Positions 1 to 12,077 are shown, numbered from the stretch's first letter. The stretch: DNA of 64,000 nt from Plantago ovata (GCA_028274465.1 CM051456.1:73518753-73582752); one strand, 5' to 3'. The notes: a model not told the origin generated them from the sequence alone. A program made the numbers and translations.

Positions 1-2011
1 ATATAATATATGTTTGTTGTTTGACTATTGTGTATCGCTTTCATATTTATATTACACCAGGCATGCAGCATGTCATATCTCTATTTATGTCTGTATTGAT
101 ATTAAACATGTCCCCTCGGATAGATGACCGATCACACAGATAGTGGGAGCTATGTGAGTTATCATCTATCCCAAACACTCCCTAGTCGAGGTTCATCTCG
201 GATGTAGGGGTCTGAATGAACCAGCTGAGACTAGTATGCGTGGAGGTTATACTTGTTGGAGCAAGTGTGAGCCGATCCCACAGCCACGGAACGGATTGTT
301 GGACAGTCAAGAAACGTTCCCATAACTGCGCATAGTTGTTCGAAGGATGATTACCGAACAATGGAAGTACCCACCGGACACTCCCATCGATGTATACTCT
401 ACACCGAAGTGTCTATGGGAACCGGTAAGTTGTCGAAGTGATGCCAGTCGTCCTTTGGACTTACAAGACTTTATCATCACATTTGTTGCCCCATATCCTT
501 GGTGGACCCGTCGATGTCAGCTCTGAATAAGCAGTTGACCTAAGACACGATCCAGGATTATGGCTAAATACAAATGGCGATGTTAAGTGTTTCTGTGAAG
601 GATTCATCTCTCATGTGTAGCACAGGAGAGTACTGCTCATAGTCGTCATAGTTGTGTTGGTAAAGTTACTGGCCAGTGCATTGATATATTATGATAGTCA
701 TAAGTATATCTTTGTAACCAAGCAACTCCCTGAGACGCCCGTGGATGTATTATTGGGATAGACACATCATCGATCCTAGATGCATTCGAGACAGTCAGAT
801 GAAGGGACGTTACCATCGCCGCGTTCAGCGCAACAGACTTCGCAATGAAAGGGTTTGCTTTGAGAAACCTCTCAAACATCCTCAGGTATTAATATTGCAA
901 ATGGAACCGTCTAGGAATTTCATTTTGCCTAGTCTAGGACTTGCTTAATACAATGAGACCCTGTGGGTCACACTATGTGGTGATTCAGCTTATTCGAATA
1001 TCCTTGAAGATGGAATCGCAATTGATTTGGAATTAATTGTGATTGATGGATTATAATTGATTTGGAATTAATTATAATATTTAGTGGCTCAATTAATGAT
1101 TTGGAATTGTTAATTGAATTGGCTAATTAATTGTATTTTATGTAAATACAATTAAAGATTATATTTGAGAAATATAATAAAGGTTTGATTTGAAAGGATA
1201 TGTTAATTTAGAATTAACATATGCACATGGGCAAAATCTACTTGGAGTTTGAATTGCCTTAGAACTATAAGTGGGTCCCAAAATCGGGACCCACCTATCT
1301 CCCTTGGGACACGCGCGCGCGCGTGCTGGAGTAGGGGAAGGAGTTCTTCTCCTTCCTCTATTAGAAGTCCAAGGGATAAGTTAGATTTTCCTGATTGAGT
1401 TTTAATTTGATTTGGAATGAATCTAGACTTGAAATTGTTTTCCTAGTGCGATAAGAATTAGATTCTTATTCCTTTACGAAGTCTAATTGCTTATGCTTTA
1501 GGCTTCTATTGACTACTATATATAGTAGACTATTAGAGAGCTTTAAATATACAGTTCAATACAGTTGAATAGACTTTCATAAAGTTATTCTACCAGTTTT
1601 CTTAGAGAAAATAAAGCTCTCCCCTTCCTCTATAAGGCACGCGCGCCGCCACCTACCGGAGGAAAACCGCCGCCACATCTTCTTGGTCACACAAAGAATA
1701 TCCTAGCATTCTTTCTGATAGGCTGTTTATCCGTGGATACCAAGGTTGAGGTTCTAGGAGCTGGAAACTGACTTTTATTGTCTTGTAGATAATCAAAGTA
1801 TTGCAAATATCTTCGACTTCGACGAAGGAGAAGATTCACCGGATTATTACGAAGACTTGGAAGCTGTGCTTGCTTTTGGAGTACGGTTAGTCTTCTAATT
1901 GACGTGTTTGAATATATACGGCATATACATAATCAATTAACCTGTATGTTAAGAAAATTTTTGAAATTCCGCTGCGTACCCTAGGGGTAACTCTGACCGT
2001 ATTTTCTTACA
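1..2011 (+). repeat. Ty1/Copia LTR, left end cut by the window (solo LTR or 3' LTR)
   Basis: This stretch matches, base by base over long blocks, the two LTRs of the complete Copia element at 20583-30503. It begins about 88 bases into that LTR and ends at the same terminal TTCTTACA (2011). It contains the same TA-rich middle, the same short tandem ACTATATATAGTAG block near 1520 and the same GAAGGAGAAG box near 1825. It is more diverged from the two internal LTRs than they are from each other. No Copia coding sequence follows; instead the minus-strand Sirevirus third ORF resumes, so it is a solo LTR or the 3' LTR of an element starting left of the window. The adjoining TTAAT (2012-2016) would be the target-site duplication. 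No gene is present; small ORFs here are LTR noise. Confidence 0.88.
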
Positions 2012-2276
2012 TTAATGGCAGTTCAGCAGAAGAGGGATTGGTTGATCTGTCTCTTGAAGACTTTCTTTTTCTATCTTCGCCCTTAGACATGGATTGAATC
2101 ATAGGTCTAATGTGTAGAGAGAAAAACTCTTTGCAATTTTCAGCAAGAGTGTTTAGGCTGTTGTATTTCAGAATCATGTCTTGCTGATCTGTGGTTAGCT
2201 AAGACAATTCTTCCTTAATAAAAGCCAGATTCTCCTCATGTCTGCGCTCATTGTCGACTTTTTCTTCTAGCATAGC

Positions 2277-5200
2277 CTAAGCCTTTTTCAATGCGCTTTT
2301 AGCAAGCTTGAGTGCTTGACTAACATCTTCTTCATAGCTTTTGTGGTGTAGACTAATGTCTTTCTGAGCTATGGTAAGTGTAGTAGTGCGTCTCAGCACA
2401 GTAGTCAGTATTTTGCCAATGTCAAGCGGACTCTCAGCAAGCAAGGCATCATCCTCTTCTTGGCATGCTTTGTGAACAACCATAGTGCCTTTATTCTAGG
2501 AGTAAACTCCACAACGTTTGGAAACGGCACTAGAGAGGGAGTAAGTAATGAGCTTTGATTTCAGTTGCGAATTGATCATCATTTCTCAGCAAGCGACTTC
2601 TCTCAGCATCTCCTTCATCATTGATGAGAGATGGTGGAGGAATTTCAACCACTGTGGGTTCAGCTTTCTTTGTCTTTTCTTCTTCATTTGCTGAGAAGTT
2701 AGATAGATCTTCTTCTTCATCAGATTCGTCAAGGCCAGAAACCTTGATTCCCAAATCTTTAGCTTCGGACACTTCTGGTTGAGTTTGGACTCAACGACTG
2801 GAGTTTCACCAGTAGTAGGTGGAAGGGAGGAGACTTCCGTGTTTTTCACTCCTGAAGATTGAGCAATATCTAGATTCTTTGTATGTCTGTCATGAATCTG
2901 TATACTATTCTGTAAAGCCCTTTGATAATCTTCATCCATTTCTTCTTCTTCTCCATGGTTTGGATCAGTGACCTTATCTTCGAGTAATGCTAACTCCGCA
3001 TCAGAAAGCTTAGCTTTGCCTTTGTGCATTTCAGCACGCTTTCTGGCGTACTCTTCTTCAGTTTCATCAACTTGTTCAGTTGCTGGAGTACTTGTCTCAG
3101 CAGGAGCGGGAGTAGATTCTTGTTGCTCACTGGAAGTTTGGTCAGCTTGCTGATTCTCAGTGTTTTGATTTTCATTATCAGCAACTGTCAGTTTTACTCC
3201 GCCAGCATCCGGACTAGGACCTTGATTATCATCATCGTCGTCCTTGTTGTCCTTAGAATCTTTGGCTTCATAATCAGTTCTGTCTTTAAGGATATTTTCA
3301 TCCCCTTCTTCTTTATCATCGTCCGTCAGTATGACTACCTCGAGATGTTTGTACATTGCAGCACTTGTAACTTTCTCTTCCTCATTGATTTTGTGGGGAT
3401 CAGCCACCACGGGTACAAAGGAACCCTTGAGCATCATAGCTTGTTCAGCTGGAGAGGCACTCTTGAATTTTGCTTTCATATTCTCTCTGATGGTAGCAAT
3501 CAGAATTGAACTCATTTGTTGAGAATATGAGAATTCTTCTGGAAGTATTGAGTGTACAAACGTCTCAAGTTTGAGCAGAGAATTTCTCTTCTTCTCATTG
3601 GACAGATGGATGTGAAGATCTGAAAAGTCCATCCTTCTATACCTTTTCCAGTTGCTGACAGACTTAGCAACTCTGGTAAAAGTAGTCTTTTTGAAGTTTG
3701 AGTATAGTTCTTCAGAACTAACTTCAAGAGCTTTCGTGATGTGGACCACTTCATCGCTATCCTTTTGAGCCTGAATAAGAGTAAAGTTAATTTCAGGAAT
3801 GTTTTGGAAAATAGTTTCAGAGTCTAAAACTGTAACATGATTTACTTGCTGACTTTCAGCAAGCTCATGTTGCACACTAAGTTGTGCTGGTACTATTTCC
3901 ATTTCTTCAGGAGCTGTGGCAGCATCCTTGAATTGTTCATCCTGCTGAACAGGAGTTGTGGATTCTGGTGCAGAAGTTTCAGAAATCTTCTAACTTGTAT
4001 CTTGAGAAGTCTGTAAAGAAATGATTATATTACCTAAAGATAAAGTTTTAGATAGTGAAGTTTTGCTTCAGTAAATGAATCCAAGTTAATTGGATTGCTG
4101 AAGGCTTCTGCAAACACTTCAGCAACATCTACTACAGTGGCTTGTGTTTTAGCAATCACTGGAACATCGTCATCCTGAATGACATGGACAATTGGAACGG
4201 ACTTGCGTGCCGTTGTTTTATTTCTTGGGTAGGTCTTTTTCCGTGCCTTCTTAGGAATAGGATCAGCTGATGAAGCTGCATTTTGAGTGTCATCATAAGG
4301 TTTCCTCTTTTCTTCTTAGATTTCTCGCTGGGTGCAGTAGTGTCAGGAACCGCAGCAGTATCAGTAGTAACATCTGCAGCTGTTGTATTCTCAGCAACAT
4401 CTGCAGCTGTTATATACCTAGCTTGTTGATCAGTATCTGCAACATTTGCAGCTATTGCATTCATAAACTGGTTATCAGTCTCAGCAACATTTGCAGCTGT
4501 TGGCTTCTTTGACTTCTTGTCAGCAACCTTAGGTCCATTCAGCTTGTAAAAAGCTCTTCCCACATTGCATACTGATTTCATAATTGACAATGGGTTTCTT
4601 AGCTGAATACTGAAATGTTCAAGGATGTAGCTTATTTTCAATCCATACATCACAGGAAACCAAGGTGAGGCTGAGTTGTCTTCAACCTTAACCCGGAACT
4701 TTGTAACACAATCAACTAGCCTGTTGAAAATGTACTTTGCCCAGTTGATTTCAGTTTTGTTCTCATAGATATGCATCAGCGAAGGCCACCTTCTCAGGCC
4801 TACTTGGTCAATTCCTCCAACTTGGGAGTCTAAGACTTTGATGAGTAGCAGAGCTACTAGACCAAGTGAATGGCAGAGATGCTTCCTCTTTACGTGCTTA
4901 GTCCAAGTCACGGGAGCAATCTCGCCTTTCTTCATCCTTTCATTTCTGACATCACTGTAGAAGGCTTCAATTTCTTCATCAGAAGCAGTGATGTCATCTT
5001 CAGTTCCAGTAGTTGGAATCTGAAAGATGTTTGTTAAATCAATCCATTTCTGGATGATTTGCACTCCTTGAACTGTGGTAGAAATCACATTTTCAGTGAT
5101 TCCTTGTCCATCAGTAAGGGTTTGGACTTCTGCATTATTGTACAATTCCATGTGTCCAGCATGCTCACTTTTTTAGTGCGAGCATTGATGAAGAAAAGTC

Positions 5201-5373
5201 TTGTTGATTAATGAAATTCAACGCCTCTTCGTTTTCTTCATCCAGTTCTTGTTCATAGAAGTATCTAATGTACTTCTATTTGGTAAATCCGCCCCATTGC
5301 ATCATCTACTCACACTTTGCAGTATCGAGATATGCAGGAGGCATGGGTCTTTCAGTGATTCGGGTGTTAGACA
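2277..5373 (-). pseudogene. Third ORF (envelope-position) of the Sirevirus-type Copia, main part
   Basis: This is a minus-strand open region in two main segments: 5373 to 4156, then 3902 to 2277 with frame changes near 2600 and 2490. The first segment has a globular part with the motif WAKYIFNRLVDC (around 4700), followed by a WFPVMYGLKISYILEHF block (about 4670-4610). That resembles the 'putative plant transposon protein' domain seen in ORF3 of Sireviruses. The second segment is hydrophilic, rich in E, K, S and Q, with acidic runs and a likely coiled-coil C-terminus. Its N-terminal part lies across two insertions, at 20529-20577 and 30509-30560. I see no clear transmembrane segment, so calling it an envelope protein rests on position only. 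Stops and frameshifts make it a pseudogene. Confidence 0.65.
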
Positions 5374-5378
5374 ACACG
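5374..5378. other. Target-site duplication ACACG, left copy (Tat Gypsy)
   Basis: ACACG directly precedes the LTR terminus TGTTGAAG at 5379 and recurs at 20524-20528 directly after the other LTR terminus. This five-base duplication fixes both ends of the Gypsy insertion. Confidence 0.95.
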
Positions 5379-6135
5379 TGTTGAAGGGTAAATCGTGCTT
5401 CTTTCTAAGTTCGCAATGAGTCGCTATTCTAAGTCTATCTAGTTCTTCTTCTTGTAGTGTTCCTCTAAGGTAGGAAATGTGCCTTCTTGTAGCTTCCTCG
5501 TACCTGAAATAGACTAGGGGGGGGGGGGTTAGTGTCTCTTGCCCGGTCTGTAAGGTATCAGACCGGAGAGGCGACTTTACGAGTAGGGAGTTGTGAGGCT
5601 TCCCTAGTAAGAGTAGTGAAAGTGGTGCTCGGGTGACGTAGTTAATGCTTACTGTTGGAGAGTAAATGAGGGCCTTCTATACTTGAGACCCTTCATCTTC
5701 AGGTCATGTAGGATCACGCCACGTGTACGGCCAGGATTGAGGCCTTCCTCGGCCCAGGCCCATTAAGGAGGTCCGTGGGCCTTGGCCCAAGAGAGCAACC
5801 ATGGCTGGTCGCTCTGGGGTCCTCGTGCCTTCCTTGTGCGTGGGTGATGCGAGTAGTGTCCTGCTCAGTTTCTGTCAAGGAGCGTTACCTTGACGTAAGG
5901 CCTCCTCGAGCCCGAGAGAGATGCTCCTCGAGCCCACTGGCAGGTTTGTCCTTGAGAGGAGCTTATTTTGAGGGTTTTCCTCCCAGTGATGGTCGGACCC
6001 TATGTTGGTCGATCCACACCTTAGTGACATACTTGGGTGTGGTTGTGCCCCTTGAGGGACGGCCTATGATGCTTTGTCGCGCTCTTAGACCGCTCCAGTT
6101 CGTACATGCGGACTGGACATATTTCAACCCTAACA
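5379..6135 (-). repeat. 3' LTR of Tat Gypsy
   Basis: It starts TGTTGAAG and ends CCCTAACA in plus reading; on minus it runs TGTTAGGG to CTTCAACA, the usual TG...CA ends. It differs from 19772-20523 mainly by the length of a G run near 5518, one extra G near 5818 and about five substitutions. The purine-rich stretch just outside (minus reading across 6155-6136, with a run of five G) is the likely polypurine tract. ORFs inside the LTR are not supported as genes. Confidence 0.93.
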
Positions 6136-6372
6136 TATGTCCCCCTAGTTTCCAAGTATCTTTGTAGAAGATAGTTGAGGAACTATGTTGAAGTAGAGGT
6201 CGAGCAGAGCCTCGACTAGTAGTGGGCGAAAAAAGATTTCCGTATTCGCACCTTGGTACCTTTCCCTCCTCCTATCTCTCCCTCCCCCCCCCTTTTTATA
6301 GGGTGCGAGCAGACGTTGCTCGGACCTTATGAAAAGAGGTATTTTTGCTGGGAAAAGATTGGATCCGGGTAA

Positions 6373-6583
6373 GTATTCCTTAGTGGAATGGAATGACTTC
6401 CTGCCGCTTTTTTGCTTGCGAAGTATCTCGCGGAGAGATACTTGTGTAGGAGGAATCTCGAGGAGAGATGTATTCATGTTTTTGCTAGCAAAGTATCTCG
6501 CGGAGAGATACTTGTGTAAAAGGAATGGAATGACTTCCTGCCGCTTTTTTGCTAGCAAAGAATCTCGCGGAGAGATACTTGTG
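6373..6583. repeat. Three near-repeats with a perfect 8-bp hairpin in the Tat 3' noncoding region
   Basis: The segment AGTATCTCGCGGAGAGATACT (or a close variant) occurs near 6420, 6498 and 6560. The arms AGTATCTC and GAGATACT are complementary. Each copy follows a related block containing GACTTCCTGCCGC and a T run. The surrounding 6136-6940 has no convincing gene; a minus ORF here (6145-6708) simply reads through the repeats. Function unknown; possibly 3' end or packaging structure of the retrotransposon RNA. Confidence 0.7.
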
Positions 6584-6943
6584 TAAAAAGTAGGAGGAGT
6601 GTCGAGGAGGGTAGCTGCATGGTCGACTCCTCGGTCCCCTGACACGTGGCCGTCGAGTTTCCGTGGTTCTGAGATTTTCGCGGTGTTGATCCGAGGAGGA
6701 CAGATCATGGTCCTCGATCTGTCTCCGCTTGTCTCGAGTAGACTGATGCTCGCGCCGCGGATTTATTGCCGTGGTTAGGTAATTCGTCCCGGATTCGGGA
6801 GCGTCTTCGGGCCGGAGCGGGAGCGTGGAGGGCAAAAATGGTAATTCGCCAGGCGGCTGAAATCTTGACCGTCGATCTGGGACACGTGGTCGGTCCGGAT
6901 GGCGCGAGGACATGCGTCGTTTCGTATCCCCGGGATACCCTTC

Positions 6944-6951
6944 TATAAATA
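6944..6951 (+). promoter_or_regulatory. TATA box of the antisense gene in the Tat element
   Basis: TATAAATA lies on plus, about 850 bases before the antisense ORF start. The sequence after it (from about 6975) is a plausible 5' leader ending at a donor GTAAG (7164-7168). It faces opposite to the LTR promoter of the element. Prediction from sequence only. Confidence 0.55.
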
Positions 6952-7163
6952 GGTCAACACTCGGTCATTCCACACTTTTCGCAATCTGAACTTTCAGAGC
7001 AAATACGAGAGAGCGAGCAACTTTTGTGAGATCGACGAGTGTTAGTGATCGCGCCAAGCAGTGTTCGAGGAGCATCTCCGGTGAGTTTCAGGCGAGTTTC
7101 AGACAAGTTTTTGACGTTTCCGGCTTCCTTTCCGGTTTCAAACTTCAATCTAGTCAATACCAA

Positions 7164-7799
7164 GTAAGATTCCGGCCTTGCATTGTTCTTTCTTGCCTTT
7201 AATCGCTTGTTTTTGCTTCAAATTGCCTTGAAGTTCCTGCCTTCTTGCTTTTTCTCTTTTCGGTTTTTGCATGTTAGCTCTTTTCTTTGATTTTTGCCTC
7301 CCGGAATGTTGTATGACGGCCTAAGAACGGCCTTGGACCTAAAAATTGTTAAACGGACCTGTAAACGGACTTTACCGGAATTAATTCGGACCGATTTGGC
7401 TTGAGTAGCCGTAGAAGTAGATCCCCTTGATTCACTGTATGCCCCTTGTAGCCTCCTCATTAGCGTAAGGCTGTAGAAGTAGCTGTAGGAAGTCTCTTTG
7501 GCGGTTGGTCGCCTTAAGCATGCTGTTCGAGTTTTATCTACACGTGCTCGCTCCGATTTTGCTGTATATGCATGTTGTTATGCTGCCCGATTTTTTACTC
7601 GTTTTTTGAGTGGTTGGTCGCTCCTTGGTATGCTCCTCGCTCTACTTTTCCTTTGATGTAGAATAACTTCTTTACTTTACTTGCCTCTCCTTTTTGAGAT
7701 TTTTCTCCGTTCGGGAGGTCGAATCCTTAATGAACATACCTAAAAGGACCTCTCGGACTATAACAAACCATCCTAACTTCTTTCTTTGCCCACCTTTAG
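7164..7799 (+). other. Probable 5'-UTR intron of the antisense gene
   Basis: It opens with GTAAGATT at 7164 and closes with a pyrimidine-rich tract and CACCTTTAG at 7791-7799, one base before the ATG of the long ORF. The interval is T-rich and without a long ORF, as plant introns are. This explains the ~640 bp between leader and ORF, which otherwise hold nothing recognisable. Confidence 0.5.
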
Positions 7800-7800
7800 G

Positions 7801-9581
7801 ATGTCCGAGAGGAGCGACGATAGCCAGAACGTCTCGGCCGCCGGTGAGTATGGGAGCGACCATACTACGTCGCCCGATACGTCAGACGTATCGGCGACCT
7901 TTCTTGACGAAACGATAGAGGAGGCTGTCGAGGAGCCTCAGCTCGAGCAGGGTGGCGAGCAGGTTGCCGAAGAAAATGAGGAGACCGAGAGTGAGGAGGA
8001 CCTCTACGAGTTGGTGAGTAGAAAGAGGCGTCGTACCGAGGACGACGATTTCATCGACGACCGTACTGAGGAGGAAGGTGGTCCCCGCGACACCGGTGTA
8101 TCCGCGGAGTTGATAACTCGCGCTGCCCAAGTCCATGGGCGAAATTACGGGACGGCCGTGAACGTGGTCGTTCCTGAGATCCGTGTCGAGGAGATGGATG
8201 ACACGGAGAGGCCGGAGTTGGCCTTAGCATTGTACGAAGAGGGCGAGCACTCGGCGAAGCGCGGGAAGGCTTCGATACCCGTTCAAATCATCGATAGTGA
8301 TGATACGGATGATGAGAGCGAGGAGGACGATGAGGCGACGTCTCCTCGGACTAGTTCCCCAGTAAAGAGGGTTAGATTCCCTCCGCAAACAGCTAGGAGA
8401 GCTGTAATTACAGACGAGGAGGAGGATGAAGTTCCTCTGACAATTGGAGACACTCATAGGAGTGAAGCTGGTCCGAGTACGAGGTCTCCTTCCTTCTCGG
8501 AGGGACAACGGCGCGCAATCAGGGACGCGAAGAGGTTCGCGCGCGAGGAGGAGACCAGTTACCACACAATCGACCCGACTGCCATAGACTTTACATATCC
8601 GAGTGAGACTCGAGGACCCAACCCACTCGAGGAGCAGGAGTATGAGATGCGCCTCGCTCAGATGGCCGCCGATAAGAAAAAGGCTGAACGCAAAGCGAGC
8701 AGGCCTTCTCGCTCCCGGGCTGCCAAATCGAAGAGGGCCAAGGTTACCGTAGAGCCAGAGCCGAAAACTACTAAGGCTGCTGAGAAGAAGTTCACCAAGA
8801 ATGCTCGAACGGTCGACCTCCCCGATCCTAATGGGGAGAAGAACGAGGACGGGATTATACCGACCACCTCCTCTACCGTCAAGCTCGACGAGGTTCCCAC
8901 ACTTAGGTGGAAGTATTCTCTCCCCGAGAATAAGTTTGACATCCTCGTGCCCAAAGAGGATCAGACTTTTTATAACGCTCCACCTGGGTATATGGCCGTT
9001 CACTGCCTCAGCTTGGATCGAGGATGGATCCTCCCCTTTTGTGACGCTTTCCGCGAGATATTCAACACTTTGGGGATCGCTCCTTGGCAATTGGTGCCAA
9101 GTGCCTTTGGCACCCTCGTATGCTTTGGAGTCTTTTGCATGAAGAGGGGGATCGAGCTCAATTTCCACAACTTCAATCAATTGTTCCGAGTATCGATGAG
9201 CTCAGGGAACAAGTATTTTTACTACTTCAACGCTCGACCAGGCCTTGGGTTCATCATGGACGCTCCGAGCTCCTCGGGCTACAAGTGGTTCCACAGGTAC
9301 TTCTACATTAGGAAGAGAAGGTTGCCTAACATGACCTAGGAGGAGCTGGAGTGGGGAGTGCCGAAACTGATGTTTCGAGGAAAGATCGCGGACAAGCATC
9401 CATTGCCCGAGGAGGCCGATCCCTGGGTTGCTGAGGCTCGAGGAGCAGAATCGGGGACCTCATCCCGAGAAGTATTTTTATTGGGGGTTGGTCCTTCAGC
9501 CGCTTCCCTACTTGGCGGGACTTTCACCTTACGCATACACAGGGTATATCGGGAACCGATATACCCGAAAAGTCCTCTTCG
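7801..9581 (+). pseudogene. Antisense ORF of Tat Gypsy: 'putative gypsy-type transposon' (Transposase_28-like) protein, one nonsense codon
   Basis: The ATG at 7801 directly follows a splice-acceptor-like CTTTAGG. The frame runs to 9581 with a single TAG at 9337-9339. About 350 N-terminal residues are acidic and disordered, rich in E, D and S, with basic patches such as RKRRR. From roughly residue 370 there is a folded part with LGIAPWQLVPSAFGTLVCF and FNQLFRV, the signature I associate with Pfam PF04195 (Transposase_28). Despite that name the domain occurs in antisense ORFs of Tat elements; no catalytic triad is visible and its role is unknown. The TAG could derive from CAG by one C-to-T change. 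It is transcribed, if at all, opposite to gag-pol. Confidence 0.75.
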
Positions 9582-9726
9582 GTAACTAGCTCTTCGCGCG
9601 TTCTTTTGCTTTTGTACTTGTGAATTTTCTTTGCTTACTTTCTGTTTGTGATGTGTCCTCGCTCTCCTGCTTTTCTCCTCGCTTTTACTTCTCTCGAGTT
9701 TCTAACTTGTGTTTATTCTCTTGCAG
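9582..9726 (+). other. Probable intron in the antisense gene
   Basis: It starts GGTAACTAG (donor GT at 9582) and ends TATTCTCTTGCAG at 9726, a strong plant acceptor after a T-rich stretch. The frame on either side does not join cleanly as read, so a nearby indel or a different donor is possible. Confidence 0.5.
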
Positions 9727-11111
9727 CTTACTGGTTCCAGTGGATCATGTCGAAGACCCTTGCTGCCAAGGAGGAACAGAGGAGGAAACAAAGGTTGGCA
9801 ACAAGCAACGAAGATTCTCGGGTCTCTGAATTTGACCCCTCCTCGCAACGCCGCACACCATCGAGACGCCTTGGTGCAGGAGGGGCTCGCTACCCGAGAG
9901 AACCCTGTTGAGGCCATCAAAAGGGCCGAGGAGGAGGCCGCCGCGAAGAGGGCGAAGGAGGCCAAGGAGGCCGAGGAGGAGGCCTTGAACACGGTCGAGG
10001 CAGAGAAGAGGCCGGAGAGGCCTGCCGCGAAGAGAGGAGCGAGGAAGCTCATTTAGGAGGTAACAACGAGCCTGCCCGTAAGAAGGGTAAGGTGGCCGCT
10101 TCCGGAGACGATGAAGTGAAGCGGCTCATACAAATGAGCGACCTTGATCGGGCGCACGAGCTCAGCCTGTGCTCGCTCCAGGTAACTATCCTTATACTCT
10201 TTGTTGTGAAAATTCTAAGTATAGAACTTTCTCTCCTCGCTAACATTGTTCTCTTTTTGCAGCTCGAGAACTTGAAGGAGGCCTATGGCACGTGGCCGCT
10301 GATCGCGCCGACATTGGGGTCGTTATCGAGGACCTCGAGAAGAAGCTGGCGGCCTCGGGAAAAAGGCCAAGGTCTCGGAGGTTGAGGCCGGGAAGCTAAA
10401 GATCAAGGTAGAGGAGCTCGAGAAGGAGCTGTCCCGTGAAAGGTCGAGGAGCAAGAGCTTCAAGGGTGCCTACGCCACTTTATCCATCTGCATGGAGAAG
10501 TTTAAGGCCAGCATCCTTTCCTTCTCAAAGGGAGCCGAGTCGCCGCTGCTCGCGACTTTATGTCCTCGGTCACCTACAAGTTGGCCCAGAGAGACGTGCA
10601 AGTGGCGTCGCGCGAGGAGGGCTTCTTCTCTGTGTTGGCCAGCTTAAGAGGGTCAATTTGCTTCCGGCTGACTTCGATGCTGATGACCGCGAGGACCTTC
10701 ATCCCGGGCGGCGCGAGGACTGACTGGACCCTTACCCCGATGAGGAGATTACCGAGGAGATGCATGAGGCATGCGAGTTCGGCGAGCTGGTGACCGATCC
10801 GGAGGTACCTTATCCCAGCAAGCCGGCTATCTCCCCGCCTGGGTGCCTGAATGCTTGAGAAGCGGGCTCATCTTCCCGTTCGAGAAGGCGGCTCTTCGCA
10901 ACGCGGCCTGGATAAAAGCTGAGCGATCCGGTCCTCGGGAGGGCGCTGACTTCGTCGAGCCCGAGCTCACTATGTACAAAAAGGCAATCGAGGAGGCTCA
11001 AGCTCTGGAGCGCGGCGGAACGCTGAGGCCCGGAGCGAGCACGGTCCGAGGAGGAGGAGATGCTAGTGCGGACCCCCCGGTCACGGAATTCACTGATAGC
11101 CGCACACGCTA
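9727..11111 (+). pseudogene. Downstream exons of the antisense gene: coiled-coil, Glu/Lys/Ala-rich, frame-broken
   Basis: After the acceptor at 9726 the plus strand codes a strongly charged, helix-favouring segment (AEEEAAAKRAKEAKEAEE near 9930). An intron follows at about 10182-10261 (donor GTAACTATCC, acceptor CTCTTTTTGCAG), then more coiled-coil-like sequence with LEKK and ELEKEL motifs. Several one-base frame changes occur between 10260 and 11111, so no single frame is open; these may be true decay or consensus errors near the assembly gap. A terminal charged coiled coil after the globular domain fits the antisense proteins of Tat elements. An AATAAGA polyadenylation-like signal lies near 11287. 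Nothing else is recognised in 11112-11800. Confidence 0.55.
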
Positions 11112-12077
11112 GGATCGGGGAGCCTCTTGAAGACCGAGTATGCTCGGATCATGTTGTAGCTTTATCATTTTCTGTACTTGTTTTTATTTCAAACAATTTC
11201 TATTTGGCCCTGTGTGGCACTCCTCGCAACATTATGCTTGTAACTTAAATTTTCTTGTTGTTGTTTGTTGCTACTCTTTCCCTTTCAATAAGAATGCACT
11301 GCTCTTCGATTTCCATACTTGTGTTTTTTCTAAATCCAATTTTTGTTATGACGTATAACTTGGATAAGTATTGACAAGTATAAGACAGAATCGAGAACCA
11401 ATGTTCTTCACTGCGAGCTCCTCGATTCTACTGACCTTCTCATCGTCTCATTGATTTGAAAAAATTCTAAGTGTTTAAACCAAAAAATTTCTAAGTGTTG
11501 AGTTAGAAAGACTGGAGTCTCTGTCTCGAACACTCCATTCCTCGCTTTTCCTCTTGAGTGGTTTCTGATCGATCCTCTTATAGAGTTTAGAGCGCGGGGA
11601 GGGTTCCCTTAATCATTGAAATCGAATAGCTTTTCTTAAAGTAAGCTTTCTCGCTCGAGTAGTCTTATTTTTTGAGTATAGTAGCTCTATACTTGCATAT
11701 TTTCTTGTTGAACGAGACATTGTATTGATTTGTCGGAAATGCAATTACAATGGGGCTCTTCGGCCAGGCTTGCTTACAACAACTTTTTAACAAAAGCAAG
11801 GGGTGCCTTCACTTGGATCAGTGAGGAATCCTCCTCGATCAATGGATCTTCCACATAAGTTTCCAAAAAGCTTTTTCTCTTGACAACTTCAAGCGTAGGA
11901 ATCTCTGGAGGTTAGAAGTATTCCAAGGATTTTTCAATTCCTTCCCTCCATGTTTGAAGCCGATAACTTCCGTTGGACCTCGCTCAATTATCTTGTAGGG
12001 GCCTTCCCAATTGGGTTGCATCTCCCCACTTTGCCAGGCTGTCGCTCTTCCGGAGACTAGGTCTCCAACTTGGACGT
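10790..12077. repeat. Copy A of a ~1.3 kb near-identical duplication ending at the assembly gap
   Basis: From GTGACCGATCCGGAGG at 10790 to CAACTTGGACGT at 12077 this repeats, with many one-base indels, the stretch 12178-13487 on the other side of the Ns. It covers the tail of the antisense gene, the intergenic part and the last ~180 bp of integrase (minus, 11839-12021). The differences are mostly single-base gains or losses, typical of unpolished contig ends. Confidence 0.85.

Noticed and set aside
646-948. Small ORFs in the Copia LTRs (also 21235-21624, 29046-29435)
   Set aside because: They recur only because the LTR recurs; no domain, and no conservation beyond LTR identity.
2586-5151. 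Host nuclear gene interpretation of the acidic minus ORFs
   Set aside because: Frame continuity with the Sirevirus across both insertions and the shared CAGCAAG words tie it to the retrotransposon.
6145-6913. Minus ORFs between Tat 3' LTR and antisense gene
   Set aside because: They read through the hairpin repeats and GC-rich leader, with no recognisable domain.
8224-9180. 318-codon minus ORF opposite the antisense gene
   Set aside because: Shadow of the plus-strand ORF with its own recognisable domain; composition follows the complementary codons.
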